Assembly (NCBI GenBank): GCA_903960645.1 | Contig: CAJCBN010000339.1 | Span: 1 to 5,251 of the forward strand | DNA length: 5,251 bases | From: an uncultured Actinomycetes bacterium | Lineage (GTDB): Bacteria > Actinomycetota > Thermoleophilia > Gaiellales > F1-60-MAGs149 | Direction of reading: 5' to 3' | Shown here: in pieces, positions 1-5,251 of the stretch | How the letters are laid out: every line of letters begins with the position of its first letter | Numbering within the stretch: position 1 is the stretch's first letter | Notes under the pieces: generated by a model | Database searches by the model: none | Told to the model about the DNA's origin: nothing | What the model saw: the letters and a program-made list of their open reading frames with translations, nothing else | Program-made: the position numbers and the translations under genes

Positions 1-247
1 GCAGATCACGGGCGAAGAGCGCGCGCCGGGTGATCCGGCGCGAGGTGAAGCGCGGGACCCGCACGTACGCCACGAGCCGGATCACGACCGGATGCGGCAG
101 CGTGGTCGAGGGCGAGCGGATCTCCCGGGCGGGGTCGGCCTCCAGCACCTCGGCTTTGCGCGACAGGATCAGGCTGCAGGCGCGCCACACGCTCGTGACG
201 TTGAGCGGTTCGTACGTCGCGTTCAGGACGAGCACAGTGCCTGCCAT
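1..247 (-). CDS. HNH endonuclease family protein (McrA-like), N-terminal part, cut by window edge
   Basis: Reading leftwards from an ATG at 245-247, 82 codons are open to the window edge. The product begins MAGTVLVLNATYEPLNV and continues with KAEVLE (31-36), REIRSPSTTLPHPVVIRL (41-58), YVRVPRF (61-67) and RRALFARDL (74-82). This is the conserved N-terminal region of a widespread HNH-endonuclease family (COG1403 type), in which the FARD segment directly precedes the CxxC zinc knuckle and the HNH catalytic core. Both of those would lie outside the window, so catalytic competence cannot be judged. The family is usually chromosomal and not tied to a restriction system, and its biological role is poorly defined. 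The start is uncertain. An in-frame GTG at 263-265 adds six residues, but a strong GGGAGGA lies almost against it; for the ATG, GGAG at 260-263 is 12 nt away. The gene lies 81 bp after the DUF4446 gene on the same strand with no clear terminator hairpin between, so cotranscription is possible. Confidence 0.85.
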   Translation of the reverse strand, partial: MAGTVLVLNATYEPLNVTSVWRACSLILSRKAEVLEADPAREIRSPSTTLPHPVVIRLVAYVRVPRFTSRRITRRALFARDL

Positions 248-328
248 GCGCCGAGGGTACTCCACGTCCTCCCGCCGCTTCACCGAATCGGCGCCACCAC
301 CGCGCTCCCCACCCCGCCCGGAGCAGGA

Positions 329-817
329 TCAGCGCAGGGCGTGCTGAACGGCGCGCTCCTCCTCGGGCGTCAGCTCGAGCGAGCCGGCGCCGCCCCGGAG
401 GACGTCCTTGACGAACACGCTCGTCGAGCTACCGGCGTGCACGGCGGAGATGACGATGCCCGAGCCATGCCGATCGAGCAGGGCCAGCGAGCTGGAGCGC
501 CGCCCCTCCTCGTCGCCGTTGGCGTCGAAGCGGACGATCGAACGGCGGCGCAAGAGGACGTCGAGCGAGCCGAGTGCCGAGACGACCTCGTCACGCAGGC
601 GCGCCTCATCGAGCTCGAGACGCTCCATCCGGGCCTGCATGCCGACCGCGAACTCGACGAGGTCCACGGGCTTGCCGGCCAGCAGCGCCTGCTCGGCCTG
701 CCGCAGGCGGTTGGACCAGCGCGCGGTGCGGACGGCCAGGACGAGCGCGGCGACGGCGAGCACCACGCCGACGACGGCAACGCCGAGTGCCACCGTCCCC
801 TGCAGCTCCGTCGTCAC
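329..817 (-). CDS. DUF4446 family membrane protein
   Basis: A 162-aa protein started by GTG at 815-817 and stopped by TGA at 329-331. Residues 7-29 form one hydrophobic transmembrane helix. A charged, probably coiled-coil stretch follows (31-90, rich in E, R, L and A). The C-terminal domain (about 93-162) carries the pattern typical of DUF4446: SIVRFDANGDEEGRRSSSLA, then LLDRHGSGIVISAVH, and near the end LELTPEEERAVQHAL. The family has no established biochemical function; the layout suggests an inner-membrane anchor with a cytoplasmic domain. The GTG start is supported by AGGAA seven bases upstream, which overlaps the stop codon of the preceding gene, so the two are probably translationally coupled. 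The family assignment comes from recognising the motif pattern, not from a search. Confidence 0.85.
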   Translation of the reverse strand: MTTELQGTVALGVAVVGVVLAVAALVLAVRTARWSNRLRQAEQALLAGKPVDLVEFAVGMQARMERLELDEARLRDEVVSALGSLDVLLRRRSIVRFDANGDEEGRRSSSLALLDRHGSGIVISAVHAGSSTSVFVKDVLRGGAGSLELTPEEERAVQHALR

Positions 818-824
818 GCGCGGA

Positions 825-830
825 TTCCTA
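825..830 (-). promoter_or_regulatory. Ribosome binding site overlapping upstream stop codon
   Basis: On the minus strand these bases read TAGGAA. The first three are the TAG stop of the 402-aa membrane protein gene, and AGGAA is the Shine-Dalgarno core for the GTG start of the DUF4446 gene, 7 nt further on. This fixes the GTG as the start and points to coupled translation of the pair. Confidence 0.7.
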
Positions 831-2036
831 GGCGGGCTTCAGGCGGAACTGGATCTGGTAGACACCGATGTTGTTGTCGATGTTCTGCTCGCCCGGGACC
901 TTCTCGACGGTGACCTTCGCGGTCACCACGCTGTCGAAGACGATGTCGGACAGGCCGAACGGGATTTCGACGGTGCCTTGGGCGCCCGGATCCAGCGTCG
1001 TGATCTCGCCGGTGGGCAGCGTGCGGTCGTCCATGCCCTTGGCGCGCAGCACGACGTTGACCTTGACGGACACCTCGGTGGCGTCGCCCGAGTTCTGCAC
1101 GGTGATGGCCAGCGTCATGTCGTTGGCGCTGTCGACCTCGTTGACGGAGGCCGGGTCGAGCTGCGTGCCGCCGGGGTTGAACAGCGTGCTGATCAGCGTC
1201 GTGCCGTGCAACACGCCGGCTCCGGTATCGGCCGCGGCATCGCTGGTGGTGACGACGTTGCCCTCGGCATCGGTCGTGGTCGTCGAGCCGCCGCCGTCGA
1301 CGGGCACGCCGCCGAGCAGGGCGTTGAGGATCGACTGCATCCGCTGCGGCGCGGCGAACTCGATCAACTTCGGATCGACGAACTGCGAGTCCTCGACCGT
1401 GGCGTTGATGGACTTCTGCGCGAGCACCTGCTTGACCGGCTCCTGGTAGGAGTCGGAGTAGACGACGTCGGAGGCAATCAGCCGTTGGAACGTGGCCGCA
1501 ACGGCAGCGGATTGCTCGAGCGGCACCTGGCCGGTCGTGCCCGCCGAGTTGAACGCGTCGGCGAGCGCCTTCTGGAGACCCTGCAGGCCGCTCACGCGGT
1601 ACTGCATCGTCTGCACGAGGAACGGCTGGTAGGCAGATACCCCGTCGGGCGCGTCGAGGTCGGCCGCGTTGCGGGCGATCTGCTGCTGCGACTGGATCTC
1701 GCGCGTGAGCGACTTGTCGAGACCGTCAGGCGTCTGGCCGGCCGTGAGGATCGCCGCGGAGAACTCGGAGCCGACGGTGCCCGAGGCCTTGGCGACCTCG
1801 TTCGACTTGGAGACGTAGCTCTGGTACGACGTGACCTCGCGGTCACGCTGGCAGCGCTGCACGAGGAAGTAGCCGGCGACGAGGACGATCAGGATCCCGA
1901 TGACCAGAACGATCAGGCGCTGGGGGCCCTTGCCCTTCGGCGTGCCCGGCAGCGAGGGCCGCTTGCGCGCACTCCGAGACGGCGGAGCCTCGTCGAGCTC
2001 GTAGTCGTCGTCGAAGAAGGAAAGGAATGCGGACAT
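828..2036 (-). CDS. Single-pass membrane protein with C-terminal CARDB/APHP-like domain, function unknown
   Basis: A 402-aa protein from an ATG at 2034-2036 to TAG at 828-830. Four parts are visible. Residues 1-39 are a cytoplasmic tail that is first acidic (FFDDDYELDE, 7-16) and then strongly basic (RSARKRP and KGKG). Residues 41-59 are one transmembrane helix (LIVLVIGILIVLVAGYFLV). Residues about 65-245 are helical, Q/A/S-rich and extracytoplasmic. Residues 246-275 are a low-complexity G/S/T linker (GGGSTTTT). Residues about 294-400 resemble a CARDB/APHP-type beta-sandwich: MTLAITVQNSGDA, alternating V residues, LDPGAQGTVEIPF, and the closing GEQNIDNNIGVYQIQF. Such domains often mediate extracellular adhesion or binding. 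Positive charges before the helix support an N-in, C-out topology. No Shine-Dalgarno is evident before the ATG; an in-frame GTG at 2076-2078 would add 14 residues. It is divergent from the kinase gene, so it may share its regulation or be a partner, but that is inference. I do not recognise a named family for the middle region. Confidence 0.8.
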   Translation of the reverse strand: MSAFLSFFDDDYELDEAPPSRSARKRPSLPGTPKGKGPQRLIVLVIGILIVLVAGYFLVQRCQRDREVTSYQSYVSKSNEVAKASGTVGSEFSAAILTAGQTPDGLDKSLTREIQSQQQIARNAADLDAPDGVSAYQPFLVQTMQYRVSGLQGLQKALADAFNSAGTTGQVPLEQSAAVAATFQRLIASDVVYSDSYQEPVKQVLAQKSINATVEDSQFVDPKLIEFAAPQRMQSILNALLGGVPVDGGGSTTTTDAEGNVVTTSDAAADTGAGVLHGTTLISTLFNPGGTQLDPASVNEVDSANDMTLAITVQNSGDATEVSVKVNVVLRAKGMDDRTLPTGEITTLDPGAQGTVEIPFGLSDIVFDSVVTAKVTVEKVPGEQNIDNNIGVYQIQFRLKPA

Positions 2037-2117
2037 AGATGGCGTACGGAGAGTCGTGCAGTCCCCGTGTTTCGTCACATTACCACCCGTTCCTGCCGGG
2101 AACGCCGGACGGAACCG
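2037..2117. promoter_or_regulatory. Divergent intergenic region, presumed back-to-back promoters
   Basis: This 81-bp gap separates the divergent membrane-protein gene and the kinase gene, so promoters for both units should lie here or overlap the start codons. I cannot point to a convincing -35/-10 pair on either strand. The best AT-rich stretch is around 2070-2082 (TTTCGTCACATTA), where the minus strand reads TAATGT, a weak -10-like match. A perfect inverted repeat lies at 2088-2104. The evidence is positional, and the exact sites are unknown. Confidence 0.5.
2088..2104. repeat. Inverted repeat CGTTCC-N5-GGAACG in the divergent region
   Basis: Perfect 6-bp arms (2088-2093 and 2099-2104) are separated by a 5-base spacer, TGCCG. 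The repeat sits between the two divergent starts, 14 bp before the kinase GTG. It could be an operator for a dimeric regulator or a small hairpin in the kinase leader. Six-base arms can arise by chance in GC-rich DNA, so this is a modest candidate. Confidence 0.35.
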
Positions 2118-3944
2118 GTGACGGTCCACCCGTTGCGAAGCGCGGCGCGCGCTCGCGCCCTGCCGCCGCTCTACCCGGAGGGCATCGTCGCGGACCGCTT
2201 TCGGATCATTGAGACCATCGGTGTCGGCGGCAGCGCGACCGTCTTCGAGGCCGAGGATCTGCGCACCGGCGAGATGGTGGCGCTCAAGGCGATCCCGGCC
2301 CAGGAGAAGCTGCGCAAGCGCGCCCGCCGCGAGATCCGCGCCGCCGGCTCGCTCGACCACGGCGCGATTGTGAAGCTGCTGGACAACGTCGAGGACGACG
2401 ATTACATCTACGTGGCCTTCGAGCTGGTGCGCGGCAGCGACCTGTCCGACGTACTCAAGGAGAAGCGCCTCGAGGAGTCCGAGATCCTGCGCGCTGTCGC
2501 CGCCGTCTGCGATGCCCTCGAGCACGCGCACGAGCGCCACGTCGTCCACCGCGACGTCAAGCCGGGCAACATCCTGCTGCGCGAGGACGGCATCCTCAAG
2601 CTGACCGATTTCGGCATCGCCCAGATCGACCAGCCGGACGCGACGATCGACGAGAGCCTGCTCGGCACGCTCTCCTACATGTCGCCCGAGCAGGTGCGCG
2701 GCGACATGCTGACCGGCTCGACCGACGTCTGGTCGGCGGCGCTGGTCGCCTACGAGGCGCTGACGCGGCGCAACCCCTACCGCTCCAAGAACCCAGTGGA
2801 GCTGGCGGAGAAGCACAAGAAGCTGCGCCTCTCGCTGCAGACGGATCGACCCGACCTGCCCAGCGTCGCGACGAAGATGATTGACCGCGCGCTCGACCTC
2901 GACAACCAGCGGCGCCCGCTGCCGGGCCAGCTGCGCGACGCGCTGCTGCGCGGTGCGATCGCGATGGAGCGGGGCCAGAGCGACATGGACTCCTCGATCG
3001 AGGTGCCGCGCCCCGACCCGCGCGTGCGTCTGCGCAAGCGCTGGCTGCGCGCCGTGCCGGACCTCCTCGAGGACCTCGGCCAGCGCGACGACCGGGTGCG
3101 CACCCCGCCGCGCGCCACCGCCGCACCGCGCCTCGCCGCCGTCACCCGCTACGCCGAGCCGTACGGCCCGTCGCTCTTGGCCGGCGTCGGCGGCACGGTC
3201 CTGCTCGGCGCACTGCCGTTCTACCCGACGGGCTGGCCCTTCGTCATCGGACTCCTCGCCGCAATTGTCGCGCTGCGCCTGCCGTGGCTGGCGACCGCGC
3301 TCGTGCTGGCCGCGGGCCTGCCGCTGCTCGGCAACGTCGCCTTTGGCCTGGTGCCGCCCGCCGCCGTGCTCCTCGCGGTCTGGCTGGTGCTGATGGCCCG
3401 CGATGGCCGCCGCGGGCTGCTGCCGCTCCTGGCACCGCTACTCACGGTGTGCTTCGCCTGGGCGCTCTATCCACTGCTGGCCGGTGCCTCGCCCCGCGCC
3501 TGGGTGCGTGCCGCCCTCGGTGCGACCGGTGCGCTCGCGATGACGCTCGCCCTGGGGCTGTCCGGCTGGGGCTCGCCGCTGGTCCCCACCGGCACGATCG
3601 CGACCCTCGGCACGCAGGTGGCCGGTGCCGACGATCTGATCGCGGTGGCGGCGCTCGTCGCCACGGCGGTTGGCATCGGTCCCGTCCTCCTGGCGGCCGT
3701 CTGGGCCGTGCTGGCCATAACCGCGCCCGCTGTGCTGGCCGCGCAGGGCCGTGCGCTCCTGACCGCCTCCATCCTGTGGCTCGGCAGCGGCACCGTGGCG
3801 ACGCTCATGCTCGGTGTGGTGCTCAGCGGGACGCTGATCGCGCCGCTCGAGACGGTGATGGGCGCAGGGGCGGCGGGTATAGTGATTTTCATCCGCTCGC
3901 GGCGGCCAGCCATGGCTTCCGCAGCGCCCGCGACCGGCAACTGA
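2118..3944 (+). CDS. Ser/Thr protein kinase with polytopic membrane C-terminal domain
   Basis: A 608-aa protein from GTG at 2118-2120 to TGA at 3942-3944. The Hanks-type kinase domain spans about 26-280 and has all core elements: glycine-rich loop IGVGGSATV (34-42), ATP-anchoring Lys57 in VALK, helix-C Glu72, catalytic HRDVKPGN (144-151, Asp146, Lys148, Asn151), DFG (164-166), SPE in place of APE (189-191), and STDVWS (201-206). The HRD arginine and the Thr/Ser-containing activation loop (Thr176, Ser180, Thr184) fit activation by autophosphorylation. A basic, proline-containing linker (about 285-345) leads to a hydrophobic half (about 350-592) with about 8-9 predicted membrane helices and short loops. 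There are no PASTA repeats or other recognisable extracellular domain. The start is a judgement: GTG 2118 lies just before the kinase fold with a weak GGAA upstream; in-frame alternatives are GTG 2067 and TTG 2133. The fhaA-like gene follows after 10 nt, so its phosphothreonine-binding products are the likely readers or substrates. Confidence 0.93.
   Translation: MTVHPLRSAARARALPPLYPEGIVADRFRIIETIGVGGSATVFEAEDLRTGEMVALKAIPAQEKLRKRARREIRAAGSLDHGAIVKLLDNVEDDDYIYVAFELVRGSDLSDVLKEKRLEESEILRAVAAVCDALEHAHERHVVHRDVKPGNILLREDGILKLTDFGIAQIDQPDATIDESLLGTLSYMSPEQVRGDMLTGSTDVWSAALVAYEALTRRNPYRSKNPVELAEKHKKLRLSLQTDRPDLPSVATKMIDRALDLDNQRRPLPGQLRDALLRGAIAMERGQSDMDSSIEVPRPDPRVRLRKRWLRAVPDLLEDLGQRDDRVRTPPRATAAPRLAAVTRYAEPYGPSLLAGVGGTVLLGALPFYPTGWPFVIGLLAAIVALRLPWLATALVLAAGLPLLGNVAFGLVPPAAVLLAVWLVLMARDGRRGLLPLLAPLLTVCFAWALYPLLAGASPRAWVRAALGATGALAMTLALGLSGWGSPLVPTGTIATLGTQVAGADDLIAVAALVATAVGIGPVLLAAVWAVLAITAPAVLAAQGRALLTASILWLGSGTVATLMLGVVLSGTLIAPLETVMGAGAAGIVIFIRSRRPAMASAAPATGN
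3878..3883 (+). promoter_or_regulatory. Possible internal -10 element (TATAGT) upstream of the fhaA-like gene
   Basis: TATAGT matches the bacterial -10 consensus TATAAT at five of six positions and lies about 71 bp before the fhaA-like start, inside the kinase 3' end. It is unusual in such GC-rich DNA and includes the rare Ile codon ATA. No good -35 hexamer is seen at 16-19 bp upstream, so this is only a weak candidate for an internal promoter. Confidence 0.2.
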
Positions 3945-3950
3945 GGGAAG
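3943..3950 (+). promoter_or_regulatory. Ribosome binding site of the fhaA-like gene, overlapping the kinase stop
   Basis: GAGGGAAG begins inside the kinase TGA stop codon and ends 4 nt before the ATG at 3955. The overlap of stop codon and Shine-Dalgarno fixes the ATG as the start and suggests that translation of the fhaA-like gene is coupled to that of the kinase. Confidence 0.7.
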
Positions 3951-3954
3951 TGCA

Positions 3955-4917
3955 ATGGGGTTTCTGCGACGGATCGAGAGCAAGCTGGAGGGCGTCTTCG
4001 AGGGTGGCATCGGCCGCACCTTCAAGTCGAACGTCCAGCCCGTCGAGTTGGCACGCAAGCTGGCCAAGGAGATGGATGACAACAAGGTCATCTCCGTCCA
4101 GACCGTCTACGTGCCGAACGCCTACACCGTCTACCTGGCGCCGGAGGATCGCGAGCAGTTCGTCGCCTACGAGGCGCGCCTGCGCACCGAGCTGGCCGGG
4201 TACCTGACCGAGCACGCGCGGCGCGAGGGCTACTCGCTGCCGAACCGTGCGCGCGTGATGATCGAGACGGCCGACGAGTTGGACGTCGGCACCTTCGGGA
4301 TCGCCGCCGAGATGGAGGAGACGCCGCCGCCGATGGCCGCCGACGCGCCGCCGCCGGGCGTGCGCCTGCCCGAGGAGTTTGGTGGTGGCGAGGCCGCCGT
4401 TCCCGCGCCGCCCGCCGCCGCACCTGCACCGCCCGCCGCCGCACCCACACCGCCTGCCGCCGCTCCGGTGACGCCGCCCGTAGCGCCTGTAGCACCCGTG
4501 GTGCCGCTGACCGTCGACCCGTTCGCAAGCGCCGAGGCACCGGCCGCGCCAATCGTGGCCGTGCCCGATCCGGCTCCTGCCGCTCCTGCCGCTCCCGCCG
4601 AGCCCGTCCCCCCGCCGCCGGCACCGGCACCGGTCGCGCAGTGGGTGCTCGTCTGGCCGGGCGGCGTCGTGCCGATCCGCGATACCGCGCTCGTGATCGG
4701 CCGCAGCAAGGACTGCGACGTCCCCCTCGCAGACGGCAACGTCTCGCGCCGCCATGCGGAAATCGGTCGCAGCGCCGATGGCTTCGTGCTGCGCGACCTC
4801 GACTCGACGAACGGCACGACGGTCAACGGCCGCCGCGTGAAGAGCGCCCCGGTCGGCGAAGGCGATGAGATCACCCTCGGGACGAGCACGCTGCGGATCG
4901 AGCAACGGCCCGGCTGA
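3955..4917 (+). CDS. fhaA: FhaA-like protein: DUF3662 domain plus C-terminal FHA domain
   Basis: A 320-aa cytoplasmic protein in three parts. Residues 1-118 are a DUF3662 (FhaA N-terminal) domain: MGFLRRIESKLEGVFEGGIG, then FKSNVQPVELARKLAKEMDD, VYVPNAYTVYLAPEDREQF and GYLTEHARREGY. Residues about 120-227 are a low-complexity Pro/Ala linker. Residues about 228-317 are an FHA domain with the canonical phosphothreonine-binding residues GRS (249-251), SRRH (264-267), STNGT (284-288) and NG (291-292). FHA domains bind phosphothreonine peptides. In mycobacteria FhaA is a substrate of Ser/Thr kinases and binds phosphorylated MviN to control peptidoglycan precursor transport. The same role here is inferred from domain architecture and gene context. 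The gene lies 10 nt after the kinase and 3 nt before a FhaB-like gene. No transmembrane segment is seen, so membrane recruitment would depend on a phosphorylated partner. The FHA and DUF3662 assignments are secure; orthology to mycobacterial fhaA is likely. Confidence 0.95.
   Translation: MGFLRRIESKLEGVFEGGIGRTFKSNVQPVELARKLAKEMDDNKVISVQTVYVPNAYTVYLAPEDREQFVAYEARLRTELAGYLTEHARREGYSLPNRARVMIETADELDVGTFGIAAEMEETPPPMAADAPPPGVRLPEEFGGGEAAVPAPPAAAPAPPAAAPTPPAAAPVTPPVAPVAPVVPLTVDPFASAEAPAAPIVAVPDPAPAAPAAPAEPVPPPPAPAPVAQWVLVWPGGVVPIRDTALVIGRSKDCDVPLADGNVSRRHAEIGRSADGFVLRDLDSTNGTTVNGRRVKSAPVGEGDEITLGTSTLRIEQRPG
4408..4470 (+). repeat. Three tandem 21-bp units coding a PPAAAPx heptapeptide
   Basis: Units at 4408-4428, 4429-4449 and 4450-4470 encode PPAAAPA, PPAAAPT and PPAAAPV in the FhaA linker. 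Units 1 and 2 differ at two bases; unit 3 is more diverged. This looks like in-frame slippage or unequal recombination that adjusts the length of a flexible tether. Confidence 0.75.
4573..4599 (+). repeat. Three tandem 9-bp units coding APA in the FhaA linker
   Basis: GCTCCTGCC occurs at 4573-4581 and 4582-4590, and the one-base variant GCTCCCGCC at 4591-4599. The array is a second short in-frame repeat in the Pro/Ala tether between the DUF3662 and FHA domains. Confidence 0.7.
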
Positions 4918-4920
4918 GCC

Positions 4921-5251
4921 GTGGTCGACCAGGCGCTCCTCGTCCTGCGGATCGGTGTCCTGGTCCTGCTCTATGTGTTCGTGTGGCGGATCGCGCGCAC
5001 GGCCGTCCGCGACGTACGCGGTGCGCAGGAGAGCATGATCATCCGTCCCGGTCAGGGCTTCGACCCGTTCGGCGAGGCGCCGACCGTGGCCGAGCCGCAG
5101 CCAGAGCCCGTTGCGCCCGGCCGCCTGCTCGTCGTCGCGAGCGACGTCCTGCCGGTCGGTGCCGCCATCGTGCTCGAGGAGGCCGAGGTGCTGATCGGCC
5201 GTGACCCCCACGCGGCGGCGATGCTCGAGGGCGACGGCTTCGTGTCGGCCC
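4921..5251 (+). CDS. fhaB: FhaB-like membrane-anchored FHA protein, N-terminal part, cut by window edge
   Basis: From GTG at 4921-4923, 110 codons are open to the right edge. Residues 5-22 (ALLVLRIGVLVLLYVFVW) form an N-terminal transmembrane helix, followed by a basic stretch RIARTAVRDVR (23-33), which suggests the rest is cytoplasmic. A Pro/Glu-containing linker (about 44-66) leads into the first strands of an FHA domain: GRLLVVAS (67-74), VLEEAEVLIGRDP (84-96) with the phosphate-binding Arg94, and DGFVSA (105-110), just before the expected S/R-H motif. One transmembrane helix, a short linker and a C-terminal FHA domain is the FhaB layout. Mycobacterial FhaB (FipA) acts in cell division and is encoded next to the phosphatase gene pstP. 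The GTG lies 3 nt after the fhaA stop; no strong Shine-Dalgarno is visible, so translation may depend on coupling. The FHA assignment is based on a partial domain. Confidence 0.87.
   Translation, partial: MVDQALLVLRIGVLVLLYVFVWRIARTAVRDVRGAQESMIIRPGQGFDPFGEAPTVAEPQPEPVAPGRLLVVASDVLPVGAAIVLEEAEVLIGRDPHAAAMLEGDGFVSA

Noticed and set aside
1..247. HNH protein as part of a restriction or defence system
   Set aside because: The catalytic part is outside the window, the neighbours are not defence genes, and this HNH family is commonly a lone chromosomal gene.
248..328. Possible terminator between the DUF4446 and HNH genes
   Set aside because: No stable hairpin followed by a T-run is visible on the minus strand; the stretch is simply GC-rich.
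92..913. 273-aa plus-strand open frame
   Set aside because: It overlaps the HNH and DUF4446 genes in antisense and matches no recognisable protein pattern.
408..2117. Plus-strand open frame running into the kinase, which would make a 1178-aa protein
   Set aside because: It lies antisense to two well-supported minus-strand genes and its translation is low-complexity R/D/G/V-rich sequence typical of shadow frames in GC-rich DNA. Recognisable kinase sequence begins only after about 2180.
2037..2816. Minus-strand extension of the 402-aa gene upstream to 2816, antisense to the kinase
   Set aside because: The extra residues are an antisense reading of the kinase domain with no recognisable domain; the kinase frame holds all conserved motifs.
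3284..4207. 307-aa plus-strand open frame overlapping the kinase 3' end and the fhaA start
   Set aside because: An out-of-frame shadow across two well-supported genes; rich in R, G, A and C with no domain pattern.
3889..5211. 440-aa minus-strand open frame
   Set aside because: It is antisense to the fhaA and fhaB frames; its composition (runs of R, G, H, D, C) is a shadow of the Pro/Ala-rich linker and FHA coding sequence.

Overview
The window is uniformly GC-rich, almost fully coding, and carries signatures typical of Actinomycetota. The clearest is a DUF3662+FHA protein (FhaA type) followed directly by a membrane-anchored FHA protein (FhaB type). The other contents (a McrA-like HNH protein, a DUF4446 protein, and a kinase without PASTA repeats) would fit a deep-branching actinobacterial class such as Thermoleophilia, but that finer placement is only an impression. 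I see no RNA genes, insertion sequences, CRISPR arrays or phage genes.

Layout. The window is split by a divergent intergenic region of about 81 bp (2037-2117). Leftwards on the minus strand run three genes: a 402-aa single-pass membrane protein with a CARDB/APHP-like C-terminal beta domain (828-2036), a 162-aa DUF4446 membrane protein (329-817), and the N-terminal part of an HNH endonuclease-family protein that leaves the window at its left edge (1-247). The first two are tightly spaced: the stop codon of one forms part of the Shine-Dalgarno sequence of the next.

Rightwards on the plus strand run a 608-aa Ser/Thr protein kinase with a polytopic membrane tail (2118-3944), a FhaA-like protein (3955-4917) and the start of a FhaB-like protein (4921 to the right edge). 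Gaps of 10 and 3 nt indicate one transcription unit. All key kinase residues and FHA phosphothreonine-binding residues that lie inside the window are present.

How they fit together. The plus-strand genes look like a membrane phospho-signalling module: an integral-membrane kinase phosphorylates Thr residues, and two FHA proteins read them. In mycobacteria and many other actinobacteria fhaA-fhaB is followed by pstP, rodA/ftsW, pbpA and PASTA kinases, a cell-wall growth and division cluster. Here a different kinase heads the operon, and the rest of the cluster, if present, would lie beyond the right edge. The most distinctive feature is this kinase, whose sensor half is a block of about 8-9 membrane helices rather than one helix plus extracellular PASTA repeats.
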